In this document: positions 53,558-63,700 of the stretch, in pieces
Position numbering within the stretch: position 1 is the first letter of the stretch
Layout of the letters: every line of letters begins with the position of its first letter
Source: CAYUVH01 sp964448135
Lineage (GTDB): Bacteria; Verrucomicrobiota; Verrucomicrobiia; Limisphaerales; UBA8199
NCBI GenBank assembly: GCA_964448135.1
Contig: CAYUVH010000053.1
Location: 4,986 to 68,985 of the forward strand
Direction: 5' to 3'
Length of the DNA stretch: 64,000 nt
Position numbers and translations under genes: made by a program
Notes under the pieces: model-generated
Databases searched by the model: none
Told to the model about the DNA's origin: nothing
Seen by the model: only the letters and a program-made list of their open reading frames with translations

Positions 53558-55117
53558 TTATGTCTTGGAACCAAATTTGCCTGCGATCGCCTTGAAGATA
53601 CCGATCTCGCGCTTCACATCGTGCATCCCCAGGCCAACGACCTTCACGACCAAAACCAATGCGCCCGCAATGCTTCCGCAGGTGATTAAGACCGCTGGCA
53701 AGGGACCGAGGGCGAAGGAACTCCGGGCGCCATAGCCGATGGCGACGACGGTCAGCACTAATATCCAATGCTTCACCGAAAGGTTCCACCAGGACATGTT
53801 CAACTGGCGGCTCGAGTACCAACCCAGACCGAGCACCACCGCGGACTGCGAGATGACCGCCGCCAGCGCGATGCCCGGAATCCAACCCAGCTTCATGGCG
53901 GTCCAAGCCAGAGCCAGATTTAGGAGAGCGCAGAGAACCGCCGTGATGCCGCCCACGCGGATTCCTTTGTCGCAACATCTCGGCGCCAGATCGAAGCCGG
54001 TAAGTCCGGCGGCGGTCACACCCATGTTGGCGGCAAAAGCAGCCTGCACGAGAAGCGATTCATGGAAATCCTTACCCAGCCACAAGCGGATAAACCAGTC
54101 GTTCACCAGCAGATAAACCAGGACTGCCGCGCAGGCGAGGCAGGCCTGCATGCGGTTCAATAACGTGATTTCATCAACGGCCCGTTCGCGGCTGGCACCG
54201 GCCAGCCATTGCGTAATTTTCGGCATGCTGGCGAAACTGGCGCTGATCATGACGAACATGGCGAGTTCGCAGAGGCGGGAGTTGTAGAGGTAGCTGGGCA
54301 CGCGCTCCGCGCCAAAGCCGCTGGTGATGAGAAAGCGGCTGGCGGTCAGCGAAATTCCCGTGGCGATGCTGTACAAATAATACCAACCGCTTTTACTGGC
54401 GACGGAGAAAACCTCCTTTTCATGAAGTGAAATGGGAAACACGCGGGCGAGCTGCGGTTGCGAGGCGCGGACAAACAAAGGTCCCAGCGCCAGCACTATC
54501 AGGCTGGCCGCGACATAGGGCGTGTATTGCAGCCAAAGCGGGGCGCCTTGCCGCGCAAGAAGCCAATGGCCACAACAACCGATTTGCACGGCGAGGAACG
54601 ACGGCAGCACCAGCCAGGCGACATTGCCACAGCCCTGGTTGATGTTCGAGACGAAGCCATTCAGGATGAGAATCACCGACGCAAAGGCGCCGACCAAAGC
54701 CAGTGGAATGAGCGGCCCAACGGTCAGGCTATCCTTGAAGTGCAATTTGTTGAATGCGCCCGGGGAGACGGCGAGGTAAACGATGCCCGTAAACAGCGCG
54801 ATCAAGAGAATTCCACCCCGCGCTGCCGCCATGAACGAGTGCAGTTCCGTTTCCTTTTTTTGGCCCAGCAACCGCGCGACCTGAATATTGACCGCCCCTC
54901 CGACGCCCAGGTCTCCCAGTCCTCCCAAGGTCGCCATGCCCTGGAAATTCAGAAAAAGGCCGTTTAATTCCTTCCCCATGGCACCCAGCAACAGCGGCGT
55001 CCAAATCAGCGAAAAGAATGAAGTAAGAACCCGTGAGACCAGGCCCAGCATGAATGCCACGCGCGTGGAAGCGCGCTGGTCACGCAACCAAGTCACGATG
55101 TGCTTCAAGTAATGCAT
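53558..55117 (-). CDS. Polysaccharide flippase (Wzx/MOP family)
   Basis: The protein has 519 residues from the ATG at 55117 (MHYLKHIVTWLRDQ); the frame is open upstream but adds a Pro/Arg-rich segment unlike this family. About 14 hydrophobic segments fit the MOP exporter fold. Typical features are the early LGLVSRVLTSFFSLIWTPLLLG helix and GGLGDLGVGGAVNIQVARLLG. It would move lipid-linked glycan units across the inner membrane. It is first in the - strand glycan operon, with a strong promoter just upstream. Confidence 0.85.
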   Translation of the reverse strand: MHYLKHIVTWLRDQRASTRVAFMLGLVSRVLTSFFSLIWTPLLLGAMGKELNGLFLNFQGMATLGGLGDLGVGGAVNIQVARLLGQKKETELHSFMAAARGGILLIALFTGIVYLAVSPGAFNKLHFKDSLTVGPLIPLALVGAFASVILILNGFVSNINQGCGNVAWLVLPSFLAVQIGCCGHWLLARQGAPLWLQYTPYVAASLIVLALGPLFVRASQPQLARVFPISLHEKEVFSVASKSGWYYLYSIATGISLTASRFLITSGFGAERVPSYLYNSRLCELAMFVMISASFASMPKITQWLAGASRERAVDEITLLNRMQACLACAAVLVYLLVNDWFIRLWLGKDFHESLLVQAAFAANMGVTAAGLTGFDLAPRCCDKGIRVGGITAVLCALLNLALAWTAMKLGWIPGIALAAVISQSAVVLGLGWYSSRQLNMSWWNLSVKHWILVLTVVAIGYGARSSFALGPLPAVLITCGSIAGALVLVVKVVGLGMHDVKREIGIFKAIAGKFGSKT

Positions 55118-55193
55118 CCGGGCAACGGCTCTGAGGCGATCCCGCCCTTGCGGCGGCAAAAAGACTCCGGGCAAACCGCAACCAACGCCGCGC

Positions 55194-55221
55194 ACTATAG
55201 AGGCACGAGGCAAAGGGTCAA
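55194..55221 (-). promoter_or_regulatory. Sigma70-like promoter for the - strand glycan operon
   Basis: On the - strand TTGACC (55221-55216) and TATAGT (55199-55194) are 16 bases apart, ~77 bases before the flippase ATG. It is the best promoter in the 263-base divergent gap; the + strand gene at 55381 has no equally clear one. Confidence 0.6.
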
Positions 55222-55380
55222 ACCTGATTGCGATAACCTACCGACCTCCACACTTGGAAAGCGAGGCGCCCCAAACGTTCAATCGTCGCGGCTGCCCATT
55301 CGGGTGGCGATCATCCCAGGATTCACCTCGACGGTTACCCCAGACTTGCCTCCGTATTGGCTTTAGCATAGTGCTTCACC

Positions 55381-56598
55381 GTGGTTGAAATTGCTATGAA
55401 ACCGGACCGGCGGCGCGTGGCGCTCGTCACGAGCGGGCTGTTTCTCGGCGGCACGACCACGTTCCTGTGCAATTTCGGCGGCGAACTCCGCCGCCGCGGC
55501 ATCGCGGTGGAAATCTTTTCTTTCGAGCATCCCAACCCGCTAGCTTCAGACTTCTCCCGCCTCAATATTCCCGTCCTGCTGCAGGACGAGCGTGAACTGA
55601 TTTTCGAAGATCGGCTTGCGGTTATCCTGCGGGAACTCCGCCGATTTCAGCCGAACATCGTCCTCGCGAATCTCTCCGCGCCGTCCTTCGAAGTTTTGCG
55701 ATATATGCCGAAAGGCGTGTTCCGCGTCGGCACGGCCCAATCGGATGATCCCAACGTTTACGCTAAGGTCCGCTGCTACGCCGGTGCGCTCGACCTGATC
55801 GGGGCGGTGTCGCGGACGATCGAGCAGACGCTCAAGCCCATGCCGGAATTTGCAAAAGTGCCGGTGCATTATCTGCCTTACGGAGTGCCGATGCCGGCGA
55901 AGCCCAAGCCTTCCCAGAACGCCACGCACAAAAACCCGTTGCGAATTCTCTACCTGGGTCGACTCGATCAGGAACAAAAGCGGGTGCGAATGTTCCCCGA
56001 TATCCTGCGCGGGCTGCAGGCCTCTGATATTCCTTTTCATTGGACGATCGCCGGCGATGGTCCAGAACGCGAATACCTCCAATCGCAATTGGTAAGCGCC
56101 AAGGATCACCAAACCATCTCTTTTGCCGGAAAGGTGAACTACAAGGACGTGCCGGCCTTGCTGGCCGAGCACGATGCTTTCCTGCTGACTTCCAATTACG
56201 AAGGTTTGCCCCTGAGCCTGCTCGAGGCGATGGGCGCCGGGTTGGTGCCCGTGGTGACGGATTTGCCGAGCGGCATTCGCGAGGTTGTGGATGACAAGAC
56301 CGGCCGGCTCGTAGGCTTGGATGACTTTGCCGGTTACGCACGCGAATTGGTCTGGTTGCACAAACATCCTGCTGAGATGCAGGCCATGGGACATGCAGCG
56401 GCCGAGCGAGTGCGTCAGGAATTTTCCGTCGAAGCCATGACGGATCGTTGGCTGAACATCCTGCCGTCCGGCGAGACTCCGATTTCCACCTGGCCCGAAA
56501 CCTGGCAAATCACCGCCCCGCTCCCTTCTCGCCACAAACTCTGGTTCTCGCCCCCCACCCGCTGGCTCCGCCGAAAGCTGGTGCGCTTCCGGAGATAA
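55381..56598 (+). CDS. GT4-family glycosyltransferase
   Basis: The 405-residue GT-B enzyme starts with GTG at 55381 (ATG at 55396 is possible). The N-terminal GGTTTFLCNFGGELRRRG loop, the NPLRILYLGRLDQEQKR linker and the signature TSNYEGLPLSLLEAMGAG (E-x7-E) mark a retaining GT4. It runs opposite to the flippase operon and leads the + strand FkbM gene. Confidence 0.88.
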   Translation: MVEIAMKPDRRRVALVTSGLFLGGTTTFLCNFGGELRRRGIAVEIFSFEHPNPLASDFSRLNIPVLLQDERELIFEDRLAVILRELRRFQPNIVLANLSAPSFEVLRYMPKGVFRVGTAQSDDPNVYAKVRCYAGALDLIGAVSRTIEQTLKPMPEFAKVPVHYLPYGVPMPAKPKPSQNATHKNPLRILYLGRLDQEQKRVRMFPDILRGLQASDIPFHWTIAGDGPEREYLQSQLVSAKDHQTISFAGKVNYKDVPALLAEHDAFLLTSNYEGLPLSLLEAMGAGLVPVVTDLPSGIREVVDDKTGRLVGLDDFAGYARELVWLHKHPAEMQAMGHAAAERVRQEFSVEAMTDRWLNILPSGETPISTWPETWQITAPLPSRHKLWFSPPTRWLRRKLVRFRR

Positions 56599-56624
56599 CG
56601 TTCCTGTACCTTTTCGAGCTTCCC

Positions 56625-56690
56625 TGAAGTTTGGCATTTGGAGTTTGAAGTTTCTCTGGTGCTTGGTCGCTGGTTCCTGGAGCTTCGCGC
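56625..56690. repeat. T/G-rich low-complexity repeat stretch
   Basis: Repeated TTTGG/TTTGAAG and TGGTGCTTGG/CTGGTTCCTGGAGCTTC words fill the gap before the FkbM gene. The frame is open through it, which would falsely lengthen that gene at its 5' end. It looks like a dispersed non-coding repeat. Confidence 0.45.
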
Positions 56691-56745
56691 CGCGCGGTTA
56701 ATTCACTCGCGATTCCCCACCCCCTTCCACTATTCTCCGCCCCGC

Positions 56746-57624
56746 GTGTGTGCCCTGAAACCAAAAGAGCGCGGCGCGCGCAATCGCGCGGCCTGGCTCA
56801 AACTCAACCTGCGCTTCGCCATGAAGCGCGGTGGCTCGCTGCGTGATCGCGCGCGGCTGTTTTACCATGCCGGCCTGAAACCGGCGCTCGTTTTTCGCGG
56901 CAAGGCCAAATTCGACGCTGCACGCTTGCTGCAATTCTCCTTTCGCACGCGCCCGGATCGCGTCCTGCAAGTCCACGCGCGGGATAACGGCATGGACGTC
57001 GGCACGCTCGGCGAATTTTTCTCCACCGACAGCGGCATCACGCCGCCGGAACTTTCACCTTACGAACCGAAGGTGATCTTCGACATCGGCGGGCACATCG
57101 GCTCGGCGTCGCTGTATTTCTCCAGCCTGTATCCTTCGGCCAGACTGTTTGCGTTCGAACCTGTCCCGGCGAATTTCGAGGTTTGCAAACGCAACTACGA
57201 AAACCTGCCTGGGTCGCAGGCGTTTCCGTTTGCCGTCGGCAGCAAGTCGGGCACGGCGGTGTTTCGTTTTCACAAGGATGACCTGCGCGGCGGCCGTCTC
57301 GATGGCGCCGACCCCACGCCGCAATACCAAACCAATACGGAAGTCTCGGTGCCGGTGGTCTCCGTGCAGGATGTGATTCGTGAGAACAATCTTCCGGCGC
57401 CGGATTTCCTGAAGATAGACGTCGAAGGCGCCGAGGTCGGCGTGTTGGAAGGCTTGGGCGAACATGCCCGCACCGTCCGCCGCATGCTCATCGAGACGCA
57501 CGGCGAAAAGGTCACGGTGGATTGTTTGCGCTGGCTGCTCGATCACGGCTTCATCATCCGGCACGTGAGCGAAGCCCTGCCTGGCTATGGAGCGGTTTGG
57601 GCGGATCGTCTCTCTCCTTCGTAG
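56746..57624 (+). CDS. FkbM-family methyltransferase
   Basis: The protein has 292 residues from GTG at 56746. An ATG at 56638 lies in repeat-like DNA and gives an unlikely N-terminus; ATG at 56821 is another option. It has motif I VIFDIGGHIGSASLYF, the acidic LFAFEPVPANFEVC strand and the FkbM signature FLKIDVEGAEVGVLEGL. The ~90-residue basic N-terminal region is not part of the fold. It is probably a sugar O-methyltransferase of the glycan cluster. Confidence 0.85.
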   Translation: MCALKPKERGARNRAAWLKLNLRFAMKRGGSLRDRARLFYHAGLKPALVFRGKAKFDAARLLQFSFRTRPDRVLQVHARDNGMDVGTLGEFFSTDSGITPPELSPYEPKVIFDIGGHIGSASLYFSSLYPSARLFAFEPVPANFEVCKRNYENLPGSQAFPFAVGSKSGTAVFRFHKDDLRGGRLDGADPTPQYQTNTEVSVPVVSVQDVIRENNLPAPDFLKIDVEGAEVGVLEGLGEHARTVRRMLIETHGEKVTVDCLRWLLDHGFIIRHVSEALPGYGAVWADRLSPS

Positions 57625-57637
57625 CAGCCTCCGTTAT

Positions 57638-57772
57638 GGAGTGCGCCGGCAGATGGCCAGTCCGGCTCGGACCGTAGCGGCGACGGCGCTTTCGGAAGCA
57701 GAAAGACGCACGAATCGAGTATTACATTTCTACGCAAAGCGGTGTCGCCGCTACGCTCTGCCACCGCACTCC
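57638..57772. repeat. Long imperfect inverted-repeat element
   Basis: The outer ends GGAGTGC (57638-57644) and GCACTCC (57766-57772) are complementary. Inside, GTAGCGGCGAC and GTCGCCGCTAC pair, flanked by CGCTTT/AAAGCG. It fills most of the 190-base gap between two convergent genes. It is a REP-like or mobile element by structure; no gene is visible in it. Confidence 0.6.
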
Positions 57773-57814
57773 AAAAACCCGGCCGCCTTTGCATACGGTC
57801 TATCGGCGCTTCCG

Positions 57815-58519
57815 CTACCCTTTGGATTCTGCTTCCTTTCTGGCCACCACCGTCCATCCCAGCGTCAGCATGTCGTGCTTCAATTTCCGATCGCACGTCA
57901 GGAAGAAGCTATTGATCGCCCACGTCAACGGTTTGAATGAGACCGGTTGCACGAACTGGATCGCCTGCCCGATAAAGCTGTAAGACCTCCCGCGGCTGAA
58001 CATCTTTTCGACTTCCAGTCCCGCGCCTTTCACGAGGTGCAGCAAGCCGTCGTAGGGATACCGGAAATAATCATACGGCACTTCGTGCCGCGGCCAATAC
58101 ATCGGCGTGGCCAAAACCAAATAGCCGCCGGGCTTCAACACGCGCGCCATTTCGGACATTGCCTTCGCGGGGTCGGCGACGTGCTCCAGCACCTCGGTGC
58201 TGACCACGGTATCGAAGCTCGCGGGTGGAAACGGAATATCCGTCGCGGAGCCGACGACGTCGGGTTTCGAGCGATCGGTCAGGTAATCCATGCCGACGTA
58301 TTTCTTCGCGCCCGCGAAAAACGTCTTCTCGTACGGCCGGTTTCCGCAGCCAACATCGAGTGTCTCGCCGTTCACGTACCCGGCGGTTTGGCGAAGCGAA
58401 TTCTCGAGCATCAGCGTGGCCAGGAACATTCGATGCCACGAGGGCACCGAGCACTCCAGCCTGGCGGACGCATCGTCCAGCGGATGTCGGGCGAGCGGAT
58501 GTTGAGGAGTTCGCGGCAT
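57815..58519 (-). CDS. Class I SAM-dependent methyltransferase (Methyltransf_11)
   Basis: The 234-residue protein has motif I LDVGCGNRPYEKTF, the acidic GMDYL strand, ATDIPFPPASFDTVVSTEVLEHV and the post-motif RVLKPGGYLVLATP. These are textbook features of the small-molecule methyltransferase superfamily. The target cannot be told. It stands alone on the - strand inside the + strand end of the glycan cluster. Confidence 0.87.
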   Translation of the reverse strand: MPRTPQHPLARHPLDDASARLECSVPSWHRMFLATLMLENSLRQTAGYVNGETLDVGCGNRPYEKTFFAGAKKYVGMDYLTDRSKPDVVGSATDIPFPPASFDTVVSTEVLEHVADPAKAMSEMARVLKPGGYLVLATPMYWPRHEVPYDYFRYPYDGLLHLVKGAGLEVEKMFSRGRSYSFIGQAIQFVQPVSFKPLTWAINSFFLTCDRKLKHDMLTLGWTVVARKEAESKG

Positions 58520-58643
58520 GGGCTAAAAAGCGCGCAAAAGCATGTGCGCGCAGATTGTGGGCACACTCCGGCACAAATCAAGAATCCCCTGCGGACCAAA
58601 AAACACTCGACAGCCCGGCTCACACTCCGCTTGATTACCGCCC

Positions 58644-59885
58644 GTGCAACTCCGCAAAGCGTTCGCCCAGGCCCGATTCAATCTGGCTGTGCGGATGCGT
58701 CGCTGGCAGGGACTGCATCGCGTCGCCAAGTTTCTTCGCCGCACGCTCACCTACGCCATCGGCGAAGGCGTGCTTGAATTCAGCCGCTGGCTTTGGCGCG
58801 ACAACGAAAACTTCGGCCCCCCGCAGCGCGTCTTCTCGATCTACCAGGCCCTGCGCACCGGCTACCCGAAGACCAATGGCCGCGTCATTCTCCTCGACCA
58901 GGGCAATCCTTCCGTCGAACCCGGTTCCGCACTGGCGACCGGCGGCTTCAATCAATACGCCGAGCAACCCTGGCCCATCTTCTGGAGCGAACACGCCAAC
59001 GCTCGCCTCGTCACCCGCAGCCTGGCCATGCTCGGTCCGCGAAAAAGCCTCGCCATCGAATCGGTTTACGGCCATCCGCGGTTCCGCGACGATTCCGCGG
59101 GACGATATTTCCGCCTCCCTCCTCCCGTGCGCCTCGCCGGCAATTGGACCAGCATCGTCTCACGCTGGGTGCCCACCGGTGGCCCGGAATCACCGATTCC
59201 GAATCATTCTCACTGGCTTCTCGACGCCCTGCCCCGCCTCGCGCTGCTCAGCGAACTGCCGCCGGACACCCAAATTCTGATCCCTGGCCGTACCGCGGAA
59301 TATCAAAAGGACATTTTGAGACACCTCGGCGTCTGGGAGCGCTGCCGCCCGACTCCCGAGCATCATGTTGAAGTTGAACGCTACTTCTTCAGTTCGCCCA
59401 CCTCGATGCTCACCTGCTACAACCCCTACGCCGTAAAATTCCTGCGCGATGCGTTCCTGCCGAAACGCGACACCTCGTACATAGGGCCGAAGAAATTCTT
59501 CATCAAGCGCCGCGGCCTCCGCGTCGCCAGGAACATCGACGAGGTCGAACAGTTCTTCGAGCGCGCCGGCTGGCCCGTGCTCGAGATCGAGCGCCTCACC
59601 TTCGCGCAGGAACTACAACTGTTCTACGAAGCCGAGGCTTTCAGCGGCGTGGCTGGCAGCGGATTCACCAACGCGATTTTTTGCAAGCCGGGCTGCAAGG
59701 CGTTTTGGTTTTTGCCCTATACGCCGGGAGTCCAGGAGCAGGACGCAATTCAGGAATGGCTCGCGCAGGTGGTCGGTTACGAGTGGTATCCCGGGACCGT
59801 CACCTGCGATTACAACCTCGAATGGCGGCTGGAATTGGAAACGGTCCGGCAGGCGGCGGCGAAATTGGGTGTGAGTTTCGACTGA
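58644..59885 (+). CDS. GT61-family (DUF563) glycosyltransferase
   Basis: The 413-residue protein starts with GTG. The C-terminal half carries GT61 hallmarks: NHSHWLLDALPRLALL, KFFIKRRGLRVARN and GVAGSGFTNAIFCKPG. Bacterial GT61 members are often found in capsule and O-antigen clusters. It closes the glycan cluster; a dispersed inverted-repeat element follows. Confidence 0.83.
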   Translation: MQLRKAFAQARFNLAVRMRRWQGLHRVAKFLRRTLTYAIGEGVLEFSRWLWRDNENFGPPQRVFSIYQALRTGYPKTNGRVILLDQGNPSVEPGSALATGGFNQYAEQPWPIFWSEHANARLVTRSLAMLGPRKSLAIESVYGHPRFRDDSAGRYFRLPPPVRLAGNWTSIVSRWVPTGGPESPIPNHSHWLLDALPRLALLSELPPDTQILIPGRTAEYQKDILRHLGVWERCRPTPEHHVEVERYFFSSPTSMLTCYNPYAVKFLRDAFLPKRDTSYIGPKKFFIKRRGLRVARNIDEVEQFFERAGWPVLEIERLTFAQELQLFYEAEAFSGVAGSGFTNAIFCKPGCKAFWFLPYTPGVQEQDAIQEWLAQVVGYEWYPGTVTCDYNLEWRLELETVRQAAAKLGVSFD

Positions 59886-59900
59886 CTTGGTCTCGGCTTC

Positions 59901-60083
59901 GTCCCGAAGGGATACGTGAGAATAGTCCAACGCTTCAGCGTTGGGTAAAGCCGCGCAACCCCCGCAAGTGCCGAAGGCACGGCTGAATCTTAACATTTCA
60001 GCCGTCCCTTCGGGACTCGCTCCTCAAGCCTTCCAAAACCCAACGATGAAGCGTTGGGCTATTTTCGGAAGTCCGTTCGGGAC
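59901..60083. repeat. Nested inverted-repeat element (AACGCTTCAGCGTT type)
   Basis: The outer arms GTCCCGAA (59901-59908) and TTCGGGAC (60076-60083) enclose CCAACGCTTCA (59927-59937) pairing with TGAAGCGTTGG (60047-60057). Inner GCCGAAGGCACGGC and GCCGTCCCTTCGGGAC segments add more pairing. The whole ~183-base element could fold into one long cruciform. It fills the gap between GT61 and the regulator gene and has no coding sign. Confidence 0.6.
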
Positions 60084-60110
60084 ATCGAAACGAAACGCTG
60101 GCGTATTGCT

Positions 60111-60128
60111 GTGCCCGGAGACGGGCAC
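60111..60128. other. GNRA-loop hairpin after the regulator gene
   Basis: GTGCCCG (60111-60117) and CGGGCAC (60122-60128) close a GAGA tetraloop, 4 bases past the regulator stop on the - strand. It could stabilise or end that transcript, but no T-run follows. Confidence 0.4.
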
Positions 60129-60132
60129 ACTC

Positions 60133-60759
60133 CTAACGCTTCAAGAATATCGCCACGGCTTCCGTGCGCGTGCGGACCTGCAGCTTCTCGTAAATCCGCC
60201 GGATATAGGTGTGCACGGTCTCGTAACTGATCCCCAATTTCTCGGCGATTTCCTTGTAAAGAAATCCCTGGCTCAGGCAATCCAGCACCTGCTGTTCGCG
60301 CTCTGACAAATTCTCCGTGGCCTGCTGCGACGGACCCGCCTTCAAAAACGATTGCGTCACCTTGCGCGCGATATGCGTCGTCATCGGTGAGCCGCCGCGA
60401 TGCACTTCCTTGATCGCCTCCAACAGCTCCGCACTCTTCGTGCGCTTCAACATGTAGCCCGCCGCGCCCGCGGCCAGCGCCGCAAAGATATTATCCGTGT
60501 CCTCGTAAACCGTCAGCATTACCACCATCGTTTCCGGCGCGAGCTGCTTCAATTGCCGTACGCACTCCACGCCGTTCATCCCCGGCAGGTTGATGTCCAT
60601 CAGCACCACCTCCGGCTTGTCCTTCGGCAGTCCCTGGAGCGCCGCCTCCGCGCTGCCATAGTGGCTCACGCACTTGAAACCCTCGGCGCGCCCAATCACC
60701 CGCGCCAGTGTCGTGCGCAGTTGCTCGTTGTCTTCGACTATGGATACGGTGATGGGCAT
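60133..60759 (-). CDS. NarL/LuxR-family response regulator
   Basis: The 208-residue protein has a receiver with D55 in VLMDINLPGMNG, a switch Thr in MLTVYED and Lys in YMLKR. A LuxR HTH lies at residues ~143-205 (LSEREQQVLDCLSQGFLYKEIAE). It is very similar in layout to the regulator at 10430. It is encoded 40 bases downstream of its kinase on the same strand. Confidence 0.93.
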   Translation of the reverse strand: MPITVSIVEDNEQLRTTLARVIGRAEGFKCVSHYGSAEAALQGLPKDKPEVVLMDINLPGMNGVECVRQLKQLAPETMVVMLTVYEDTDNIFAALAAGAAGYMLKRTKSAELLEAIKEVHRGGSPMTTHIARKVTQSFLKAGPSQQATENLSEREQQVLDCLSQGFLYKEIAEKLGISYETVHTYIRRIYEKLQVRTRTEAVAIFLKR

Positions 60760-60799
60760 TGCCTGTCTGGGAGAGTCTTACTCTGCGTCGCGCGGCGCG

Positions 60800-63700
60800 T
60801 CAAATCGGGTTTCCTTTGGCATCCGGTGCCACCGGCGCCGTCAACCGCACCAGCGTCCCGCCTTCGGCTCCCGGTCCCAGTTCAAACCGCCCGCCCAGGT
60901 CCTCCAGCCGCTTTTGCATGTTACGCAACCCGTTGCGCCCTTTCTCCCGCGCATCGGCACTCAATCCCGCTCCATTGTCTTCAATCTCCAGGATAAATCG
61001 CGTCGGTTCCAAACGCAGCCGCACCCATGCCGAGGTCGCCTTCGAGTGTTTGACCACATTGTTGACCGCTTCCTTCGCCGCGAGAAACACATTATGCCGC
61101 ACCTCGGGCGAGATGGGCGTCTGCGGCAATTGCGGCGGCACTTCAAGCCGATACTTCAAGTCCGCCATCGCCAGATAATCCTGCGCATACTTGCACACAT
61201 AATTGATCAATCCCTCGAGGGTGTCGTTGGAAGGATTCACCGTCCACACGATCTCATCGAGTGCATGCGTCGTCTCGCGCGCGGTCTGGCCGATCTGCCG
61301 CGCGTGCGATTCCACTTCCTCCGGTAATTCCTTGTCCGCCTCGGCCATTTCGCTCAGCAACGCGACCTGCGTAAGATTCGCACCCAACTGATCGTGCAGA
61401 TCCCGTGCAATGCGCCCGCGCTCCTTTTCCACCGCCTCCTGCTGGCGCATGGCCACGAGCTGGCGCTGCAGGCGTTGCGTGGAAAAATAGCTCACGATGC
61501 CGACGATGATCCCGAGCAAGAGGGCACTGGTGAGCGTCAGAAACCATTTCGTCTTCCAAAACGGCGGTTCCACCGTGATGGCCAGCGACGCGCCAACTGG
61601 ATTCCACACCTCGTCCTCGTTGCACGCCGTGACCACAAACTTGTATTCCCCCGGCGGCAGCTTGGGATAACTGACGGAGCGCACCGAGGCGGGAGTCTCG
61701 GTCCAATTCTTCTCCCGGCTTTCGAGGGGGTTTTCGAGACGATATTTGAAGCGCCCATTTTCCGGGGCCGCGAGGTTTAATGAGGTGAACTGGATTTTCA
61801 GTTCCTCGCGTCCTGCTGGGATGACAATCGAATCCGGCGCGCTGGCGCGGAGCGAGTTGGTGCCCTGCAATTGATTGTCCACATACACGGCTTCGATCAG
61901 TACAGGCGGCGGATTGGTGTTGCTCACGAGTTGTCTGGGATTCACGGACACGAGTCCCTTGATCGTCGAAAACCAGAGCGTCCCGTCCGGCGTGCGGCAA
62001 GCCGCGGGTTGTGAACCCTCGCTGCATTCGCCCGTGGGCAATCCGTCTGCCTTGCCAAAAGTCCGGCAGTGGACCGTCTGTATTTTGCCTTCCGCGAAAT
62101 CGTTCAAGTCTTTTTTTCGCAGTCGCATCAAGCCCCAGTTCGAACCAACCCAGAGGTATCCCTGCTCATCTTCCTGCAAATATCCCAGCCAATTGCTGGC
62201 CAATCCTTCGCGAACGGTATAAGGCGTCCATTTGCCTTCATGGTAACGCGCCAGGCCTCCGGAAGTGGTGATCCACAGCACGCCCGCCTCGTCGGCATAC
62301 AACGACCAGACACTGTCGCTCGGCAAACCATTCGTGGATGCGTGAAACGAAATGAATCCACCGTTTGCCGACCGGGTGAGCCCTCTTTCCGTGCCGATCC
62401 AGAGAACCCCCTGACGATCCTCCGTGATCGTCCGGACTACCGGCGAGGACAACCCATCCTTTACGCCATAGAGCTTCCAATCGCTGCCGTTCCAACGCGC
62501 CAGTCCGGCTTGGCTGCCGACCCAGACCTGGTTGCTGCGGTCCTGATAAATAGCCGAATACTCCTGGTTGCGCGGAAACAGCTCCGCTCCGGGCGCCAGG
62601 CGAAATTTTTCGCCCTGTAACTGTAGTAGGCCGCCCAAATACGTCCCCGCCCAAACGTGCCCCTGTCGGTCCTCAAAAACACTCCGCACTAACAAGTCGG
62701 CCAGACCCTGCCGGCTGCCGAATTGTCCGGAGACGCCGCCCTCCAAGTGTTCGATGCGCGGATTGCTCGTGCCATAACCGACCCAAATCCCGCCCTTGTT
62801 GTCCGCGCATACCGACCGCACCGGCAAACCTTTGGAATTCTCCAACACATTAAACACCTGCCGGCGCACTCGATCCAACCCGCCCCCGTCCGTGCCCACC
62901 CAAAGGTCGCCCTCCCGATCCATGCAAACCGAAAGCGCGATGTTTTCCGACAATCCATTGGCGGTTGTCAGTCTTTCAAACTGGCCGTCCGGGCCAAACC
63001 AAAAAACGCCGTCGCCCGCCGTCGCCACAATCAAATTGCCTTGCGGGTCCTCGCACGCCGCGTTCACGGGCTTGGTCCACGGGTACTGGCCGAGGGTCCG
63101 CTCCACTTGGGCGCCCTGCCATTTTTGTATGAGCCCGTTTGCCAGCCGCCAATACCCGCCCCTGTGCGAAGCGAGCAGGTAATCCAGCTTGATTCCGATT
63201 GGCACCTCGAATTCAAAGCCCAGCCCCGCCACCCGCCCCTTCTTGGGGGAACGCTGTCCCAGCAGCATCTTATCGGCGGCAACCCAGATCACCCCGGATG
63301 CATCCGCAATCATCGCGCGGCTTTCACTGCCGCCCATGTTGAAACACGAATTGGACCCGTTCGAATACCGGCACAATTGGCCGTTTGCAGTGTAAAGCCA
63401 GACCCCGCCCTGGTCATCCTCACAGATGGATGCCAGGCTTCCCTCGCGGCTTCCCCCTCCCACCTCCAAGCTCAGCACCCGTCCCTCTTTTGCAAGGAAC
63501 AGCCCCCCGGAAGCCGTCGCGATCCACAAGTTCGTCTGGCTGTCCTCAAACAACTTGATGACCCCGCTGCTGCCCAGGCCGGGCGTATTGAACTGATCAA
63601 ACGAAGTGAAGCGGACGCCATCGAACCGCACCAGGCCCTTGAGTGTGCCCAGCCACAGATAGCCGTCCCGGGTTTGCGTGATGGCGATGACCGAATTCTG

